64,000 bases of DNA from Spirosoma foliorum (GCF_014117325.1 NZ_CP059732.1:62001-126000), one strand, 5' to 3'; positions 24,601-34,671 are shown, counted from the first letter of the stretch. Numbers and translations: made by a program. The notes: generated by a model from the letters alone, not told the origin.

Positions 24601-27600
24601 TTATTCGTAGGCGGGTAACGGATGCTGTTGGCTCAATTTCAGGTAATTGGCGCGATATTTCTTATTGTTTTTAACGCCAATACTGGTCAGAATGCCACTC
24701 GTCATCGTTTTGATCCAGTAGCCGAAAATAAACGTCTGCGGGTCTCGGTCGTAAAAAATGCTGGAATCCGTTTCGTTTTTCTTGCGTAAAACTTTGCCAA
24801 TCACGAAGTTTTTAACGCGGATCAAGAAGGTTTTCTTTGTTGTGTCAGCAGGGCTGAGTAGACTGATTTTTAGGTCTTTATAGTGGAATCGCATATTGCC
24901 CACTGATGCATATTGATTGCCCACCACTCTGGCTATAATGGGCTGCACGTATCCACCATCCAGATTGGCGGCTATAATTGGGTTCGTAATCGAACTCATC
25001 TCGGGCAAGCGCACCCCCGACGTGTTGAGCTGCATATGAAAGCCCGCCAGCGAATCGCTGTAGGATTCCCGGTATTGCAGTCGGTCAATGTTTAACCCCA
25101 GCAACTTTGTGCTGGCAGTTAGTGCTAAACTGTCGGTCGTTTTTCTTGGGCGATTGGTAATGTTTTTCAGAACGCCATTGATGTTCATCAACGGTACATT
25201 TCCCACCCGATTCGTGAGTTTGGAGGTTTCGTGATAAATAACGTTGCTGTTGACGACCGAAATCGAATCAATGTGAAACGGTATGTTCACCCGTCGGATG
25301 AGCCGCGTAGGCATTAGCTTCTCCGGAATAAAGTCCGGGTCGGGTAGGCGCTTATCCCGCGAGATATCGGCCGTGACGTTTTTGGCTACAACATGATGAA
25401 TTGAAATCGTAGAATCCCGGCGCCACTGAGCCATGCTTAACCCGTTGAATTGAGCTTCCTCTCCCTTAACGGTAATGTAATCGGCCTGAAAATGCGGTGG
25501 CGTCATAAACTCCTCCTGGGGCATTGTGGGCGTTATTTGAAAATGATTGACCTGTAAACGGGCATTTTGGGGAGTCCAGGTTAGGGTGCCAGCCTGGAAA
25601 GCCGTTCCTGGTCTTTTCAGCAGCACATCGTTAACCGCCAGATTCGTATGGTTCATCCAGGTAGCCCAGGCAATTTTTTTCCCGGCTGTCCAGACGAAAC
25701 TCGGAAAATTGACAGTCGCCGTAAGGTGGCCAAGGCTAAGCAGGCTTGGGAAATTACTGCGCTTCGCTTTCAGAACCGGATGCAGATCGTTTGCGGTCAG
25801 CGTAGCCTGCAAATCACCGATCAGTATTGGCTTCCCGGCTTGTGTGGCCGATACCTTGCCATTCGTTAGCTGTACTGTGGCTGCTGGGATTACGGTTTTT
25901 AGTCGGGGACTTGTGAGCGCTATATTGCTCGGCGACACACGTAAAGAGGCAAACGTTAAAGCCTCCTGTTTGGCACCATAGAGCCCTTTCCCTTCTACAT
26001 CAACTACCGTTCGAACACGTACCGAATCGCCATTTTGGGGATTTATATAGGTCACATTCGCCCCATTGATGCTCAATTCATGAAGGGTAAAAGTAAACGG
26101 AATAGCAAACCCATTGGCTGGACCTGAGCCTTCAGTTTTCGGTTGACCAGTCGTGAGTAGACTTATTTCGGGCTGGTCAAGTTGCAGCGATTGGAGACGA
26201 ATAGTTGAAAAGTCAGTTGAATTGAACGGCGCAATGACCCGGATTTTCGGTAAAGCAACCTGGAGCGTTTTACCCGGACTGTTGTCTGTATAACGAAGGT
26301 TGGTTAGTGTCGTGATTTGCTGGCTATTGAGGTCTACAGAGGCAATCGACACCTGCTTACCACCCGGCTGATTTAGATAAAGATCGTTCAGTTTGCCGCT
26401 AATCTGATTCCAGCCAAAATAGCCCGTATCCGTTGTCAGGCTATCGATCCGGATGGATGAGCCCTGAAAACCAGCCCGAATTTGTTTGGATAAAGCAGCC
26501 TTCAGCGTTAGATGATCAGCCATTAGTTGGGCGATGTGAATGCGTGGCAGGTGCTCTTTAATCTGGTCGGGAGCGTGGTTTTTCGTCGAGGTACTACGCT
26601 TTTTTACTGGGCTTTTCATGTCGATGGCCAGATCATGCACCCGGAGTAGTTCAATCTGAACGTCTTTGGATTGTTGAAGTGCATCCCAGGCAAACGCTTC
26701 CCAATACACTTTATTGGCCGTCAGCACGCTTCCATTGGCGAGGTCCATCTGAATTTTATCGACCCCATTGTAGCGCTGTTGCCCATAGAGGGTGTAATTC
26801 GTCAGGGAAACGTTTAATTTTTTGGTGGTCAGGTGTGCATTTGCTACGGTCAGGTTTGGAATAGCATGCTTCATGTCAATCAGCGAATCGCTCACTAAAA
26901 AATCGTTCAGCAAAACGGTCGCGTTCATGTTCTTCATGGACACTTCCATAGGCGCATCGCCCCCTAATTTATACTGCGCGTTGGCATTGATAATCCGGAA
27001 ATGATTTACCCGCAGGAGTTCGCCCAATCCGTGTAATGTCTTGAATAAATCGACTTTTTTAGGAGGAGTCGTCGATGCAACATAAGGCTTTGGGCGTAAG
27101 GAAGCTTTGGGCGTAGCCAGCACCACAATGCTGGGTTGTACCAATTCGGCGGCAGACGCCACGAGCCGCTTTTGCATTAGATCTTCAAAATCTATGTTGT
27201 GCAGATGGAGTAGGGGAGCCTTGAACGTCAGGCCCTTACCAGTTACTTTACGAGACGTTGTTCCATACAGCACATTCCTGAAAATGAGGTCTTTCTTCAA
27301 TACCTGAAACGATTCGACACTGATTTTGAACAGGCTATCGGGCGAGAAAAAGGCAATGTTCCGTAGGCTCAGGTTAACGCTATCGGTGCTGAGGGAGTGA
27401 TCGTTTTGCTGGTTGAGCGCTAGGTTATAAATGGTCAGGTTGGCTTTCCGAGTACCGCTCTGCGATGTTGGATTTCGTTTGTTGGCCAGTAAAATCTGAC
27501 CATCCTGCACCTGTGTATACCGAATCGTTACCGTTTTAAACAGGGTTTTGATGTTCGCATGAATGGTGCCGCTGGTATCGGTTATCTGCTCTTTTCGGCT

Positions 27601-28482
27601 TTCGATAGGCAGCGTAAGAATGGGCCGAACGCAAATGAGCGTGTCGAGCCACAATTCTCCTTTTTGGTAAACGGCGGGCAAATGCGTTGAGTTAAAGAAA
27701 AACTTCTCGGCCCGCAGACTCATTTCTCCTTTTTGAGCGGTAGCCGGTTTTCGAAAGTGAACCGAGTCAATTTCAAATAATTGCGTAGCACTGGCAAAGC
27801 GCAAGCCGCGAAAACTTAGCGTATTTTTTCCGTCTGATAGCACCCATTGCTGAGGACCCAGCGATACTTCAATCCGGTCGGAGCCAAGTATGCGTCGGTT
27901 GTCATTATCAATTTTTGAAAAGTTGTGAACAACTAGGTTAATGTCCTTAATAACAAAAGGCCCCGCCGAATTTCGTTTGATCAGTGCGAACGATCCACTC
28001 TGAACGTTAAAGGATTTCGCGTGTAAATGATCCAGCGTTTTCTGCAGGTTTTCGAGAATGCTCGACGTATGAAAACGAGTCTGGTTGTGGCTTTTCGAGT
28101 GAACCTTATAATCGTGAATGACAATCTCGGGCTTCGAAACCGAAAAACTATCGACCAGAAGTTTCTTGTGTATCAGTAGCTCCCGCCATGATTCGATGGA
28201 CAGATAAGACTGGGGAATTTTTACCGTGTAGTACGCCGGTACATTCGTCGTGTCTTTTCGGGCGAAGAGTAGGCCATCAATCGACACGGTTTTATTCAGG
28301 ATTGACAGACTTAAATTCTTGGTCTGGAAGGTGTACCCACCTTTAGTCTCTTTGTCAATCGCGTAGGTGATTATGTCTTTCAGGTTGTTGATCAGTATAT
28401 AATACAACCCGCCTGCCGCCAAAGAGAGCACTGCCGCTACCAGAAAAAGTAGTTTGCCCCAGCTTTTTGACGACAACTTCAT
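24601..28482 (-). CDS. Large AsmA/DUF748-like envelope protein
   Basis: This 1293-residue protein has one N-terminal membrane anchor (LLFLVAAVLSLAAGGLYYIL) and then an almost entirely beta-repetitive periplasmic region. The repeating pattern of short strands with phrases such as VSIDGLLFARKD and LNDLYLNQPGGKQVSIASVD, plus its length, fits the AsmA/TamB-like bridge proteins that are thought to conduct or organise lipids across the periplasm. No exact family could be assigned. A shorter DUF748-like relative is encoded at 34672–35862. Its closest upstream gene on the strand is dinB-like, 118 bases away. Confidence 0.7.
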   Translation of the reverse strand: MKLSSKSWGKLLFLVAAVLSLAAGGLYYILINNLKDIITYAIDKETKGGYTFQTKNLSLSILNKTVSIDGLLFARKDTTNVPAYYTVKIPQSYLSIESWRELLIHKKLLVDSFSVSKPEIVIHDYKVHSKSHNQTRFHTSSILENLQKTLDHLHAKSFNVQSGSFALIKRNSAGPFVIKDINLVVHNFSKIDNDNRRILGSDRIEVSLGPQQWVLSDGKNTLSFRGLRFASATQLFEIDSVHFRKPATAQKGEMSLRAEKFFFNSTHLPAVYQKGELWLDTLICVRPILTLPIESRKEQITDTSGTIHANIKTLFKTVTIRYTQVQDGQILLANKRNPTSQSGTRKANLTIYNLALNQQNDHSLSTDSVNLSLRNIAFFSPDSLFKISVESFQVLKKDLIFRNVLYGTTSRKVTGKGLTFKAPLLHLHNIDFEDLMQKRLVASAAELVQPSIVVLATPKASLRPKPYVASTTPPKKVDLFKTLHGLGELLRVNHFRIINANAQYKLGGDAPMEVSMKNMNATVLLNDFLVSDSLIDMKHAIPNLTVANAHLTTKKLNVSLTNYTLYGQQRYNGVDKIQMDLANGSVLTANKVYWEAFAWDALQQSKDVQIELLRVHDLAIDMKSPVKKRSTSTKNHAPDQIKEHLPRIHIAQLMADHLTLKAALSKQIRAGFQGSSIRIDSLTTDTGYFGWNQISGKLNDLYLNQPGGKQVSIASVDLNSQQITTLTNLRYTDNSPGKTLQVALPKIRVIAPFNSTDFSTIRLQSLQLDQPEISLLTTGQPKTEGSGPANGFAIPFTFTLHELSINGANVTYINPQNGDSVRVRTVVDVEGKGLYGAKQEALTFASLRVSPSNIALTSPRLKTVIPAATVQLTNGKVSATQAGKPILIGDLQATLTANDLHPVLKAKRSNFPSLLSLGHLTATVNFPSFVWTAGKKIAWATWMNHTNLAVNDVLLKRPGTAFQAGTLTWTPQNARLQVNHFQITPTMPQEEFMTPPHFQADYITVKGEEAQFNGLSMAQWRRDSTISIHHVVAKNVTADISRDKRLPDPDFIPEKLMPTRLIRRVNIPFHIDSISVVNSNVIYHETSKLTNRVGNVPLMNINGVLKNITNRPRKTTDSLALTASTKLLGLNIDRLQYRESYSDSLAGFHMQLNTSGVRLPEMSSITNPIIAANLDGGYVQPIIARVVGNQYASVGNMRFHYKDLKISLLSPADTTKKTFLIRVKNFVIGKVLRKKNETDSSIFYDRDPQTFIFGYWIKTMTSGILTSIGVKNNKKYRANYLKLSQQHPLPAYE

Positions 28483-28600
28483 AAGACTAAACGTGCGTGA
28501 ATGAGTAACAGTGAGGCTCTTGGTTGTTACTATTAACTAACTATGAACACAATGAGTTTGGCTTATATCGTCAATTTAATGGTAAGGGGTTAAAAATCAA

Positions 28601-29062
28601 TTAATTAAAAGCTTCCCGCTTCCAGACGATGTAATCGGTTACCGGCGCTTCGTTGACCATAGGGCGGATTAGCTGGACAACCTGTCCTCGGTGATAGGCC
28701 GCGTGGTGACTCGTGTGCGTCAAAATCTCCGTCACTGTATTTTGATAGTCAACGCCTTGTGAGTTAGCATAGGCAATGGGTTTCGCTAAATCCAGTTCCG
28801 GTAATCCTTCGAGATAACTTGTTAACTGCCTATGTTGGCGTTCGGCTGTTTCAGCCATCCAGCTAACCGGAATGTCCTCCCAGATAGAGACAAAAACCGA
28901 CTCCTTCGTGATGCGGCCCAGCCAGACGTGCTGGGCCGATAGAATATGACCCATAACGGCAAGGGCGCGTGCGGGTGGGTTTTGAATTTTTTCGAGGGCG
29001 CTGATTACTCGCAGATTAGCCCAGAGTTCGTAGTTCAGTAATTGAATCAGATGGTCTTTCAT
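28601..29062 (-). CDS. DinB-family metal-binding four-helix protein
   Basis: This 153-residue protein has a DinB/YfiT-like four-helix bundle. The putative metal ligands are His43 or His49 in MGHILSAQHVW, and the downstream histidines in LTHTSHHAAYHRGQVVQLI. The family includes thiol (bacillithiol-type) transferases and many uncharacterised proteins. Its start overlaps the stop of the GH3–beta-lactamase gene by 4 bases (ATGA), so the two are translationally coupled, an unusual pairing. Confidence 0.85.
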   Translation of the reverse strand: MKDHLIQLLNYELWANLRVISALEKIQNPPARALAVMGHILSAQHVWLGRITKESVFVSIWEDIPVSWMAETAERQHRQLTSYLEGLPELDLAKPIAYANSQGVDYQNTVTEILTHTSHHAAYHRGQVVQLIRPMVNEAPVTDYIVWKREAFN

Positions 29063-32000
29063 TGCAGTCCACGTTTTGTTGCCTGATACAATGCTTCAAC
29101 GATATTGGTGCGGGTATTCAGATTCCCAAGCTTCGGATTATTTCGGGTTGGGTAAACTCGGTTGCACAAAAAGACGTAGGTTAGGTTATAGGCCGGATCG
29201 GGTTCAACCCAAACAAACGTGCCCGTAAAGCCCGAGTGCCCGAAACTGGCTTTTGTTGCCGATTTTGGCGCATTGCCAGTGTAGGTAAAGGATGGTTTAT
29301 CAAAGCCCAGCCCACGACGGTTGCCTAACTCTGGAAACTGATATCGCGTAAACTCGGCCATCGTTTTCTGCGAAATGAATTGCTGGCCACCATAGCTACC
29401 TTTCTGACGATACATCTCGTATACCTTCATCAAATCATTGGCCGAACCGAACAAACCCGCGTGGCCCGATAAGCCATTGAGCATTGCTGCGCCTTCATCA
29501 TGCACGCGCCCCCAGATGAGCGTTTTTCGGAACAACGAATCGTATTCCGTCGGAACGATGCGTTGGAGTGAATAATACCGTCGGGGCAGGAAGGTAAGCG
29601 TAGTGGCACCCAGCGGTTTATAGAAGGTCGTTTTAATGTAATCTTCAAAATCGACACCCGTAATCCGCTTCACGATCTGCGGGTAAAGGATGAACGAAAG
29701 GTCCGAATACACATACTCTTTCTTGGCGTTCAGTGGTGAATCGCGGATTTGCTGGAAAATCGTTTTGGGGTATCGCTTGAATTCGTACAAACTATCGGTC
29801 ACTTCAATCGGATAGCGACCTGATTCTTCGGCTTTAAAAGTTTTCGGTTTCCAGGTCCCGTCGGGATTTTTGGTGTCCATCCAGAACGGAATCCAGGCTT
29901 TCAGACGGGCCTGGTGAGTCAGCACATCGCGCCAGACCAAATCCGCTTTGTTCGATTTTTTGAAGCTAGGCAGGTAGTCGGCCATTTTGCCGTCGAGGTT
30001 GAATTTGCCTTCATCGACCAGACGCATCAATGCCGGGGTTGACGTGCTGACCTTCGTTACCGATGCCATGTCATACAGATCATCCAGCTGAACAGGCAAC
30101 GGTTCGGCTCCTAAAGAGGCATCGTAGGTATGTTTGCCGTACGCTTTGCGGAAAATGACTTTGCCGTTTCGGGCCATTTGTACCACGCAACCCGGAAATG
30201 CTTTCTGGCTTAGTCCAACATTCACCAACGAATCGACCTGCTGTGCCAGGTAGCGGCTATCGATACCAACTTCTTCAGGAATTGTGTACTTGAGCCGCCC
30301 GATGGGTTGAATGTTGATGCCATCGCCGATTCGGAAGCGTTGGTTAACCGTTACGGGTAATTTACCTGATGCCCCAATGGCCCCAAAAATCAACTGGGCC
30401 GACAACTCTTCGGTATACGTAGTTAGCTGATAAGGCATCACAATGGCCCGCGCCTGTTCGATGTTCCGGCTTGGTTGAGCGGTGTCCATCGGGAAGGTCA
30501 ATTTATCCAGTGCGTAAACATTTCCGAATACCGTAACAACCGCCTTTCCGGTGGCGACCAATTCGCCAAGTAAGCCAGCCGTTTTACTTTGCAGACCATA
30601 TTTGACTGCCGGACGGATATTGTTCAAATGAACATCGACCAGAATCAGATTGTAGTTTTTGAGCGAATCCCGTACCTGTGCCAGCGTCGAATCCGGTGTT
30701 TTAGAGGTTATGTTAAAATGGCGAATCAGGGTATAGTTGCCCGCCATTTCCTGGAACGCTGTGACTTTATCGCTTTCAATTGCTACCGATGCGATTCGAA
30801 GCGTATCCAGCCGTTGGAGCGGCAACAGATTCCGCTCGTTTTTGAGGACGGTCAGACTGGCTTCGGTGAGTTTACGATTGAGTAGTTCATCCTGAACCGG
30901 ATTAAGATCGCTCACCAGATTCTCCAGAACAATAGGTTTGTACTGATCCAGCCCGACCCAGGCTTTGGCTTTCAGGACTTTCAGGCAACGGGCATCGAGC
31001 GAAGCCTGCGACATCCGGCCATCGGCTACAGCCTGTTTGATTAACGAAAGAGCAGCCGGAACATCTTCGGTAAACTCTAAAACGTCCATACCTGCTTCCA
31101 ACCCCAGTTCGTCGGCCCGGCCCGATGGAAAATATTTTGTTACGCCTTTCATATTCATGGCGTCGGAAAAGACCAATCCCTGAAAACCCAATTCATTTTT
31201 GAGCAGGTTGGTAACGATGGCTGGTGAAAGTGTAGAGGGACGATTCCGGGTTGTGTCGAGCGCAGGAATACTCAAATGGGCAATCATCACCCCGGCAGCG
31301 CCCGCATTGATCAATTGCTTGAACGGATACAACTCAAGAGAGTCGAGTTGAGCGCGGCTTTTGGTAATTAGGGGCAGGTCGTAATGCGAATCGGTACCCG
31401 TATCGCCATGCCCTGGAAAGTGTTTGAGGCTGGTTAACAACTGATTGTCCTGCATACCACGCATATACGCGAGTGCTTTACGGGCCACATCGTATTTATT
31501 TTCCCCGAACGACCGGAAGTTAATGACGGGGTTGTTCGGGTTATTGTTGACATCTACCGATGGGGCAAAGTTGACGTGCATACCCAATCGGCGCGCCTGC
31601 TTTGCCAAATGAGCGCCCATCTGATAAATCAGCGAATCAGAACCCGCGCCCTGCATCGCTCCAAGTGTCATTTGGTACGGATAGCGAACCGTACTGTCCA
31701 GCCGCATGGCAATGCCCCATTCGGCATCCATTGCAATCAGGAGCGGGACTTTCGAGTTGGCTTGCAGCCGATTGGTTAAGCGAGCCTGACGCATAGGTCC
31801 ACCCTGAAACATAACGACACCACCCAGTTTGTTTTTCTGGACGAGGGTCACGAGCGAGTCTTCGTAACCGGGTTTCCGATTTGAATAGCCCGCTACCATA
31901 ATCAACTGGGCAATTCGCTCGTCGGGCGTCATATTGGTAAATACCGAATCGACCCAGCAGCTCTGGCGCGCATTAAGTGTAAGAAAAGTGGGCGATGTCG

Positions 32001-32070
32001 TTTGCGCCAAAGCCGGTATGGACAATAAAACGCTTAATAAACCAACAAGAAGAGACCGACAAATGGGCAT
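29059..32070 (-). CDS. GH3 beta-N-acetylglucosaminidase fused to a serine beta-lactamase-like domain
   Basis: This 1003-residue exported enzyme has a signal peptide (MPICRSLLVGLLSVLLSIPA). Residues ~45–400 form a GH3 domain with the NagZ-type loop KHFPGHGDTGTDSH (Lys216–His229) and nucleophile Asp303 in GLVFSDAMNMKGV. A GH3 C-terminal domain follows. From ~620 onward there is an AmpC/class C-like domain with SVTK (Ser670, Lys673), YSD in YVYSDLSFIL and a C-terminal GHSGFTG motif. This architecture is known in Bacteroidota and is thought to act in peptidoglycan turnover and possibly amino-sugar release. A -7 box lies 30 bases upstream of the start. Confidence 0.93.
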   Translation of the reverse strand: MPICRSLLVGLLSVLLSIPALAQTTSPTFLTLNARQSCWVDSVFTNMTPDERIAQLIMVAGYSNRKPGYEDSLVTLVQKNKLGGVVMFQGGPMRQARLTNRLQANSKVPLLIAMDAEWGIAMRLDSTVRYPYQMTLGAMQGAGSDSLIYQMGAHLAKQARRLGMHVNFAPSVDVNNNPNNPVINFRSFGENKYDVARKALAYMRGMQDNQLLTSLKHFPGHGDTGTDSHYDLPLITKSRAQLDSLELYPFKQLINAGAAGVMIAHLSIPALDTTRNRPSTLSPAIVTNLLKNELGFQGLVFSDAMNMKGVTKYFPSGRADELGLEAGMDVLEFTEDVPAALSLIKQAVADGRMSQASLDARCLKVLKAKAWVGLDQYKPIVLENLVSDLNPVQDELLNRKLTEASLTVLKNERNLLPLQRLDTLRIASVAIESDKVTAFQEMAGNYTLIRHFNITSKTPDSTLAQVRDSLKNYNLILVDVHLNNIRPAVKYGLQSKTAGLLGELVATGKAVVTVFGNVYALDKLTFPMDTAQPSRNIEQARAIVMPYQLTTYTEELSAQLIFGAIGASGKLPVTVNQRFRIGDGINIQPIGRLKYTIPEEVGIDSRYLAQQVDSLVNVGLSQKAFPGCVVQMARNGKVIFRKAYGKHTYDASLGAEPLPVQLDDLYDMASVTKVSTSTPALMRLVDEGKFNLDGKMADYLPSFKKSNKADLVWRDVLTHQARLKAWIPFWMDTKNPDGTWKPKTFKAEESGRYPIEVTDSLYEFKRYPKTIFQQIRDSPLNAKKEYVYSDLSFILYPQIVKRITGVDFEDYIKTTFYKPLGATTLTFLPRRYYSLQRIVPTEYDSLFRKTLIWGRVHDEGAAMLNGLSGHAGLFGSANDLMKVYEMYRQKGSYGGQQFISQKTMAEFTRYQFPELGNRRGLGFDKPSFTYTGNAPKSATKASFGHSGFTGTFVWVEPDPAYNLTYVFLCNRVYPTRNNPKLGNLNTRTNIVEALYQATKRGLQ

Positions 32071-32099
32071 GAGTCAAATAAATTGGGGTCGTGAAGTGT

Positions 32100-32107
32100 C
32101 AAAAATA
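32100..32107 (-). promoter_or_regulatory. -7 promoter box of the GH3–beta-lactamase gene
   Basis: TATTTTTG on the minus strand fits TAnnTTTG and lies 30 bases before the ATG at 32070. It immediately follows the T-run of the upstream terminator. Confidence 0.45.
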
Positions 32108-32108
32108 C

Positions 32109-32156
32109 AAAAAAACGCCCTCGCCACTCCCGTAAAAGGTGAAATGACGAGGGCGT
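32109..32156 (-). terminator. Rho-independent terminator of the outer-membrane barrel gene
   Basis: On the minus strand the 9-bp stem ACGCCCTCG/CGAGGGCGT (arms 32148–32156 and 32115–32123) is followed by a run of seven Ts. It separates the barrel gene from the GH3 gene. Confidence 0.8.
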
Positions 32157-32232
32157 ATGTGGGATTTACGAAGTTTGATTTACGATTTACGTTAGCTTGC
32201 TTCGGCAAAAAAACGTGCACCATAATTCGTAA

Positions 32233-32922
32233 TTATCTTTTGTAGCGACTTGGGTATTCTTTGCCAACGCCGAAGCTATACCCTAGGGCTATGGTGAATG
32301 TCGAGTTTTGCAGTGAGCTACGTCGGTTCCAGACGTTGGGCAAGTTGGTTTGCACATCAGTTAAGCCTAGTGTATACCGAGCGTCGATCAGAAAGTGCTG
32401 ACGGCTACCCGTTCCCCAGTTAAGTTGAAAGCCACCAGTTGCCCCTAAATCCAGATTATTGAAATCTTCACTGTTTTCTCCATTCAGAACAGGGCCCGTT
32501 CCCTGAAGATAGTCGCCTTTAAGGCGCTTTGCATTCATTTTGATGCCCAACGAAGGACCTACGAACAGATTGGGTCGGAAATTACCCGAGAGCGTCAGGA
32601 AATAGCGGGCAACAACCGGAATTTCCAGGTAATTGACGCGTTGAATAAACTTCTTCGTATTGTCGTTGTAGCTCGTGCCCCGTTGCGAATACAGGAAGTC
32701 GGCAGAAATACCGAAATGATTCAGCGAACTATACATAACAAAGGCACCCGCCGACAGGCCTGGGGTGAATTTCATATAATCGGCATCGCCCCAATAATTA
32801 GATAAATTCAAGCCAACACGTGGCCCAACGCTAAAGCGTTGCTGTGCGAAAAGGCTTGATAAACAGCTAGAAACAAGAACAAATGAAAGAATAGCGGAGC
32901 GTAGTGAATTTGAGCGAAACAT
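32233..32922 (-). CDS. Outer-membrane beta-barrel protein (PorT-like family)
   Basis: This 229-residue protein has a signal peptide ending near SSLFAQ and then RFSVGPRVGLNLSNYWG, a typical start of the outer-membrane beta-barrel family 2 (PorT-like). Alternating amphipathic strands continue through YLEIPVVARYFLTLSG and NLFVGPSLGIKM to the terminal TIALGYSFGVGKEY. It is probably an eight-stranded barrel. The ligand is unknown. It is followed by a clear terminator. Confidence 0.85.
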   Translation of the reverse strand: MFRSNSLRSAILSFVLVSSCLSSLFAQQRFSVGPRVGLNLSNYWGDADYMKFTPGLSAGAFVMYSSLNHFGISADFLYSQRGTSYNDNTKKFIQRVNYLEIPVVARYFLTLSGNFRPNLFVGPSLGIKMNAKRLKGDYLQGTGPVLNGENSEDFNNLDLGATGGFQLNWGTGSRQHFLIDARYTLGLTDVQTNLPNVWNRRSSLQNSTFTIALGYSFGVGKEYPSRYKR

Positions 32923-33033
32923 GGTAAAAGCAATAAGTTGATATGTCCGCTTAACGTCTTAGGTTTGGCAAATGTTTTATTTTGTTAAAAGACTTTACGC
33001 ATTTTTATTCTAAAAAATAACCTGCTGAGTCGA

Positions 33034-33468
33034 TTAGGAGGGGTTATAAACACTAAATGGCTGATCTATCGAATTGGCAGGTTTAGTCTGAAATACAGTC
33101 GTTTTAGCTGGCACAGCAGGTTTAGGTTTGACGGAGTATTTAGGCGCAAAAAAGATAAAGTAGATCGCCATGGCCAGCATAAACAGAATGGCGGCTGTGG
33201 TGGTGGCAATCCAGAGTGGCCAGAGCCGTTTTTTATTGGCCGACTCATGAATTCGCTGATGAAGTGCATCGCGCAAGTCAGCCATTTGCTCGGCCATTGT
33301 ACCGCTCGATACGTTGGTCGCCGTTTTCTGCATCGCTTCCAGACCGGCCAGTGCATCAGCATAAAATGGGTTTTCCAGCAACAACCGCTCAACGCGGTGC
33401 CGAGCCGGTCCGCTTAGCCGACCGGACTGATAAGCCCTTAATTCGTCAAATGTTAGTTGGTCGTTCAT
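33034..33468 (-). CDS. Putative anti-sigma factor
   Basis: This 144-residue single-pass membrane protein has an N-terminal cytoplasmic helical region (LTFDELRAYQSGRLSGPARH) like a ZAS/anti-sigma domain, though the His-Cys-Cys zinc set is absent. A membrane segment spans ~84–107 (ATTTAAILFMLAMAIYFIFF), followed by a Pro/Lys-rich periplasmic tail. It overlaps the ECF sigma gene by 4 bases (ATGA), which strongly supports co-expression and the anti-sigma role. Confidence 0.75.
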   Translation of the reverse strand: MNDQLTFDELRAYQSGRLSGPARHRVERLLLENPFYADALAGLEAMQKTATNVSSGTMAEQMADLRDALHQRIHESANKKRLWPLWIATTTAAILFMLAMAIYFIFFAPKYSVKPKPAVPAKTTVFQTKPANSIDQPFSVYNPS

Positions 33469-34076
33469 AAGCTTTGTTTACTCATACAAATTTTCAAATT
33501 TCGCCGACCATTTTGCAAATAACTTTTCACTTGTTTTAGGTCATAACCAGTCAGTTCGGCTACTTCTGTATAGCTTTTTCGATCCATATAAAACAAGGTC
33601 AGGCAGGTTTGTTGTTCGGTGGGAAGTGTTTTCAGGCAGGATTCCATACGGGTAAGATCTTCCTCCAGCTCCAGCGTATCTGCGTCATCACTTCGTAAAT
33701 TGAGCATTGGTTCGTCCTCTACTTCACCTGTGGCATTAGTAACCAGCTCTGTTTTAGGATGCGCCTGATTTTTACGCAGTTGCATCAGGCAGTAATTGCG
33801 GGCTACACTATGCAACCAGGGGCCAAACTGCTGTACGTCATGCCGACGCAAGTCGGTTACAAGCTGTTCGAACAGATTCATGACCGCATCTTTAGCCTCA
33901 TCTTCATCGCGCAGGTAGTTGAAGCACACGGCATAAATCAGTTCCATGTGCTGCTCATAGAGCTCCCCTAAAATGGTTAGATCGCCCGTGGCACGATAAG
34001 CCGCTACATAATCAGCAGTATCGCTGCGGTAGCGGTCGGGCGAGGGTTTAGGCTTACGAAACAGTTTCAGAAACAT
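33465..34076 (-). CDS. ECF-type RNA polymerase sigma-70 factor
   Basis: This 203-residue sigma factor has region 2 (ILGELYEQHMELIYAVCFNY, DEDEAKDAVMNLFEQL) and region 4 (LPTEQQTCLTLFYMDRKSYT, AELTGYDLKQVKSYLQNGR). An acidic linker separates them. It is coupled to the membrane anti-sigma gene by a 4-base overlap. It likely controls an envelope stress or nutrient response; no target is evident. Confidence 0.92.
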   Translation of the reverse strand: MFLKLFRKPKPSPDRYRSDTADYVAAYRATGDLTILGELYEQHMELIYAVCFNYLRDEDEAKDAVMNLFEQLVTDLRRHDVQQFGPWLHSVARNYCLMQLRKNQAHPKTELVTNATGEVEDEPMLNLRSDDADTLELEEDLTRMESCLKTLPTEQQTCLTLFYMDRKSYTEVAELTGYDLKQVKSYLQNGRRNLKICMSKQSL

Positions 34077-34226
34077 AGGTTGAGGGCTGCTTACTGCCTA
34101 GATGCGTAAACCGATTAAATTCCATATCACCTGATTGATTTTGGTTGGTTTCAACCGGATGATGGTAATAATTCTAACCGAACCTTGACCAGGATCGTTA
34201 CATAAAGATACAAACTCAACGATACT

Positions 34227-34478
34227 ATGAAACGGATATTCTTGCTTACTGCTTTATTAGGAAGCCTTAGTTGGGGAAGTGCTTTTGCCCAAAGTGATCA
34301 ATCTTCGGCTGTCCAGCAACCGGCCTCAACAACAGATACACGTCAGGCTAATCCGACCCGGCCTAAACTCAAGAAAAATAAAACTGATACCCTGACGCCT
34401 AAAAACCGTAACCAACGGCGATTGGCTCCTGATTCACTGCGTCGGGGAGGAGCTACGCGTGTTGATACCGTTCGGTAG
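34227..34478 (+). CDS. Small secreted basic hypothetical protein
   Basis: This 83-residue protein has a clear signal peptide (MKRIFLLTALLGSLSWGSAF, cut after AFA). The mature peptide is Ser/Thr/Gln-rich and then strongly basic (RPKLKKNKTDTLTPKNRNQR), ending GGATRVDTVR. It is likely disordered and periplasmic or surface located. No family is recognised. It is divergent from the ECF sigma gene, with which it may share a promoter region. Confidence 0.65.
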   Translation: MKRIFLLTALLGSLSWGSAFAQSDQSSAVQQPASTTDTRQANPTRPKLKKNKTDTLTPKNRNQRRLAPDSLRRGGATRVDTVR

Positions 34479-34496
34479 CGTCTGTGTTTGTTGTGG

Positions 34497-34518
34497 CGTC
34501 AGGTTCTCAAACCTGACG
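34497..34518. terminator. Hairpin after the small secreted protein gene
   Basis: CGTCAGGTT and AACCTGACG pair around a CTCA loop. No good T-run follows, so its strength as a terminator is uncertain. Further weaker repeats of AGGTT/AAACCT words follow up to about 34570. Confidence 0.5.
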
Positions 34519-34671
34519 TGTGAGGTTGCTCAAAACCTTTGGGAAAGCGAGGTTTTGATATCCTTCAAAACTCCGTTAGGAGTGGTCGGTTAATAGAAAA
34601 CAGAGGATTGTCCATAACCCGAAGTGCCGTAGCTATTGACAGGACGCCCTTACAGGGCTGATTAGACTATT

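Noticed and set aside
24913..27307. Plus-strand open frames opposite the 1293-residue gene
   Set aside because: They are antisense shadows with no plausible products.
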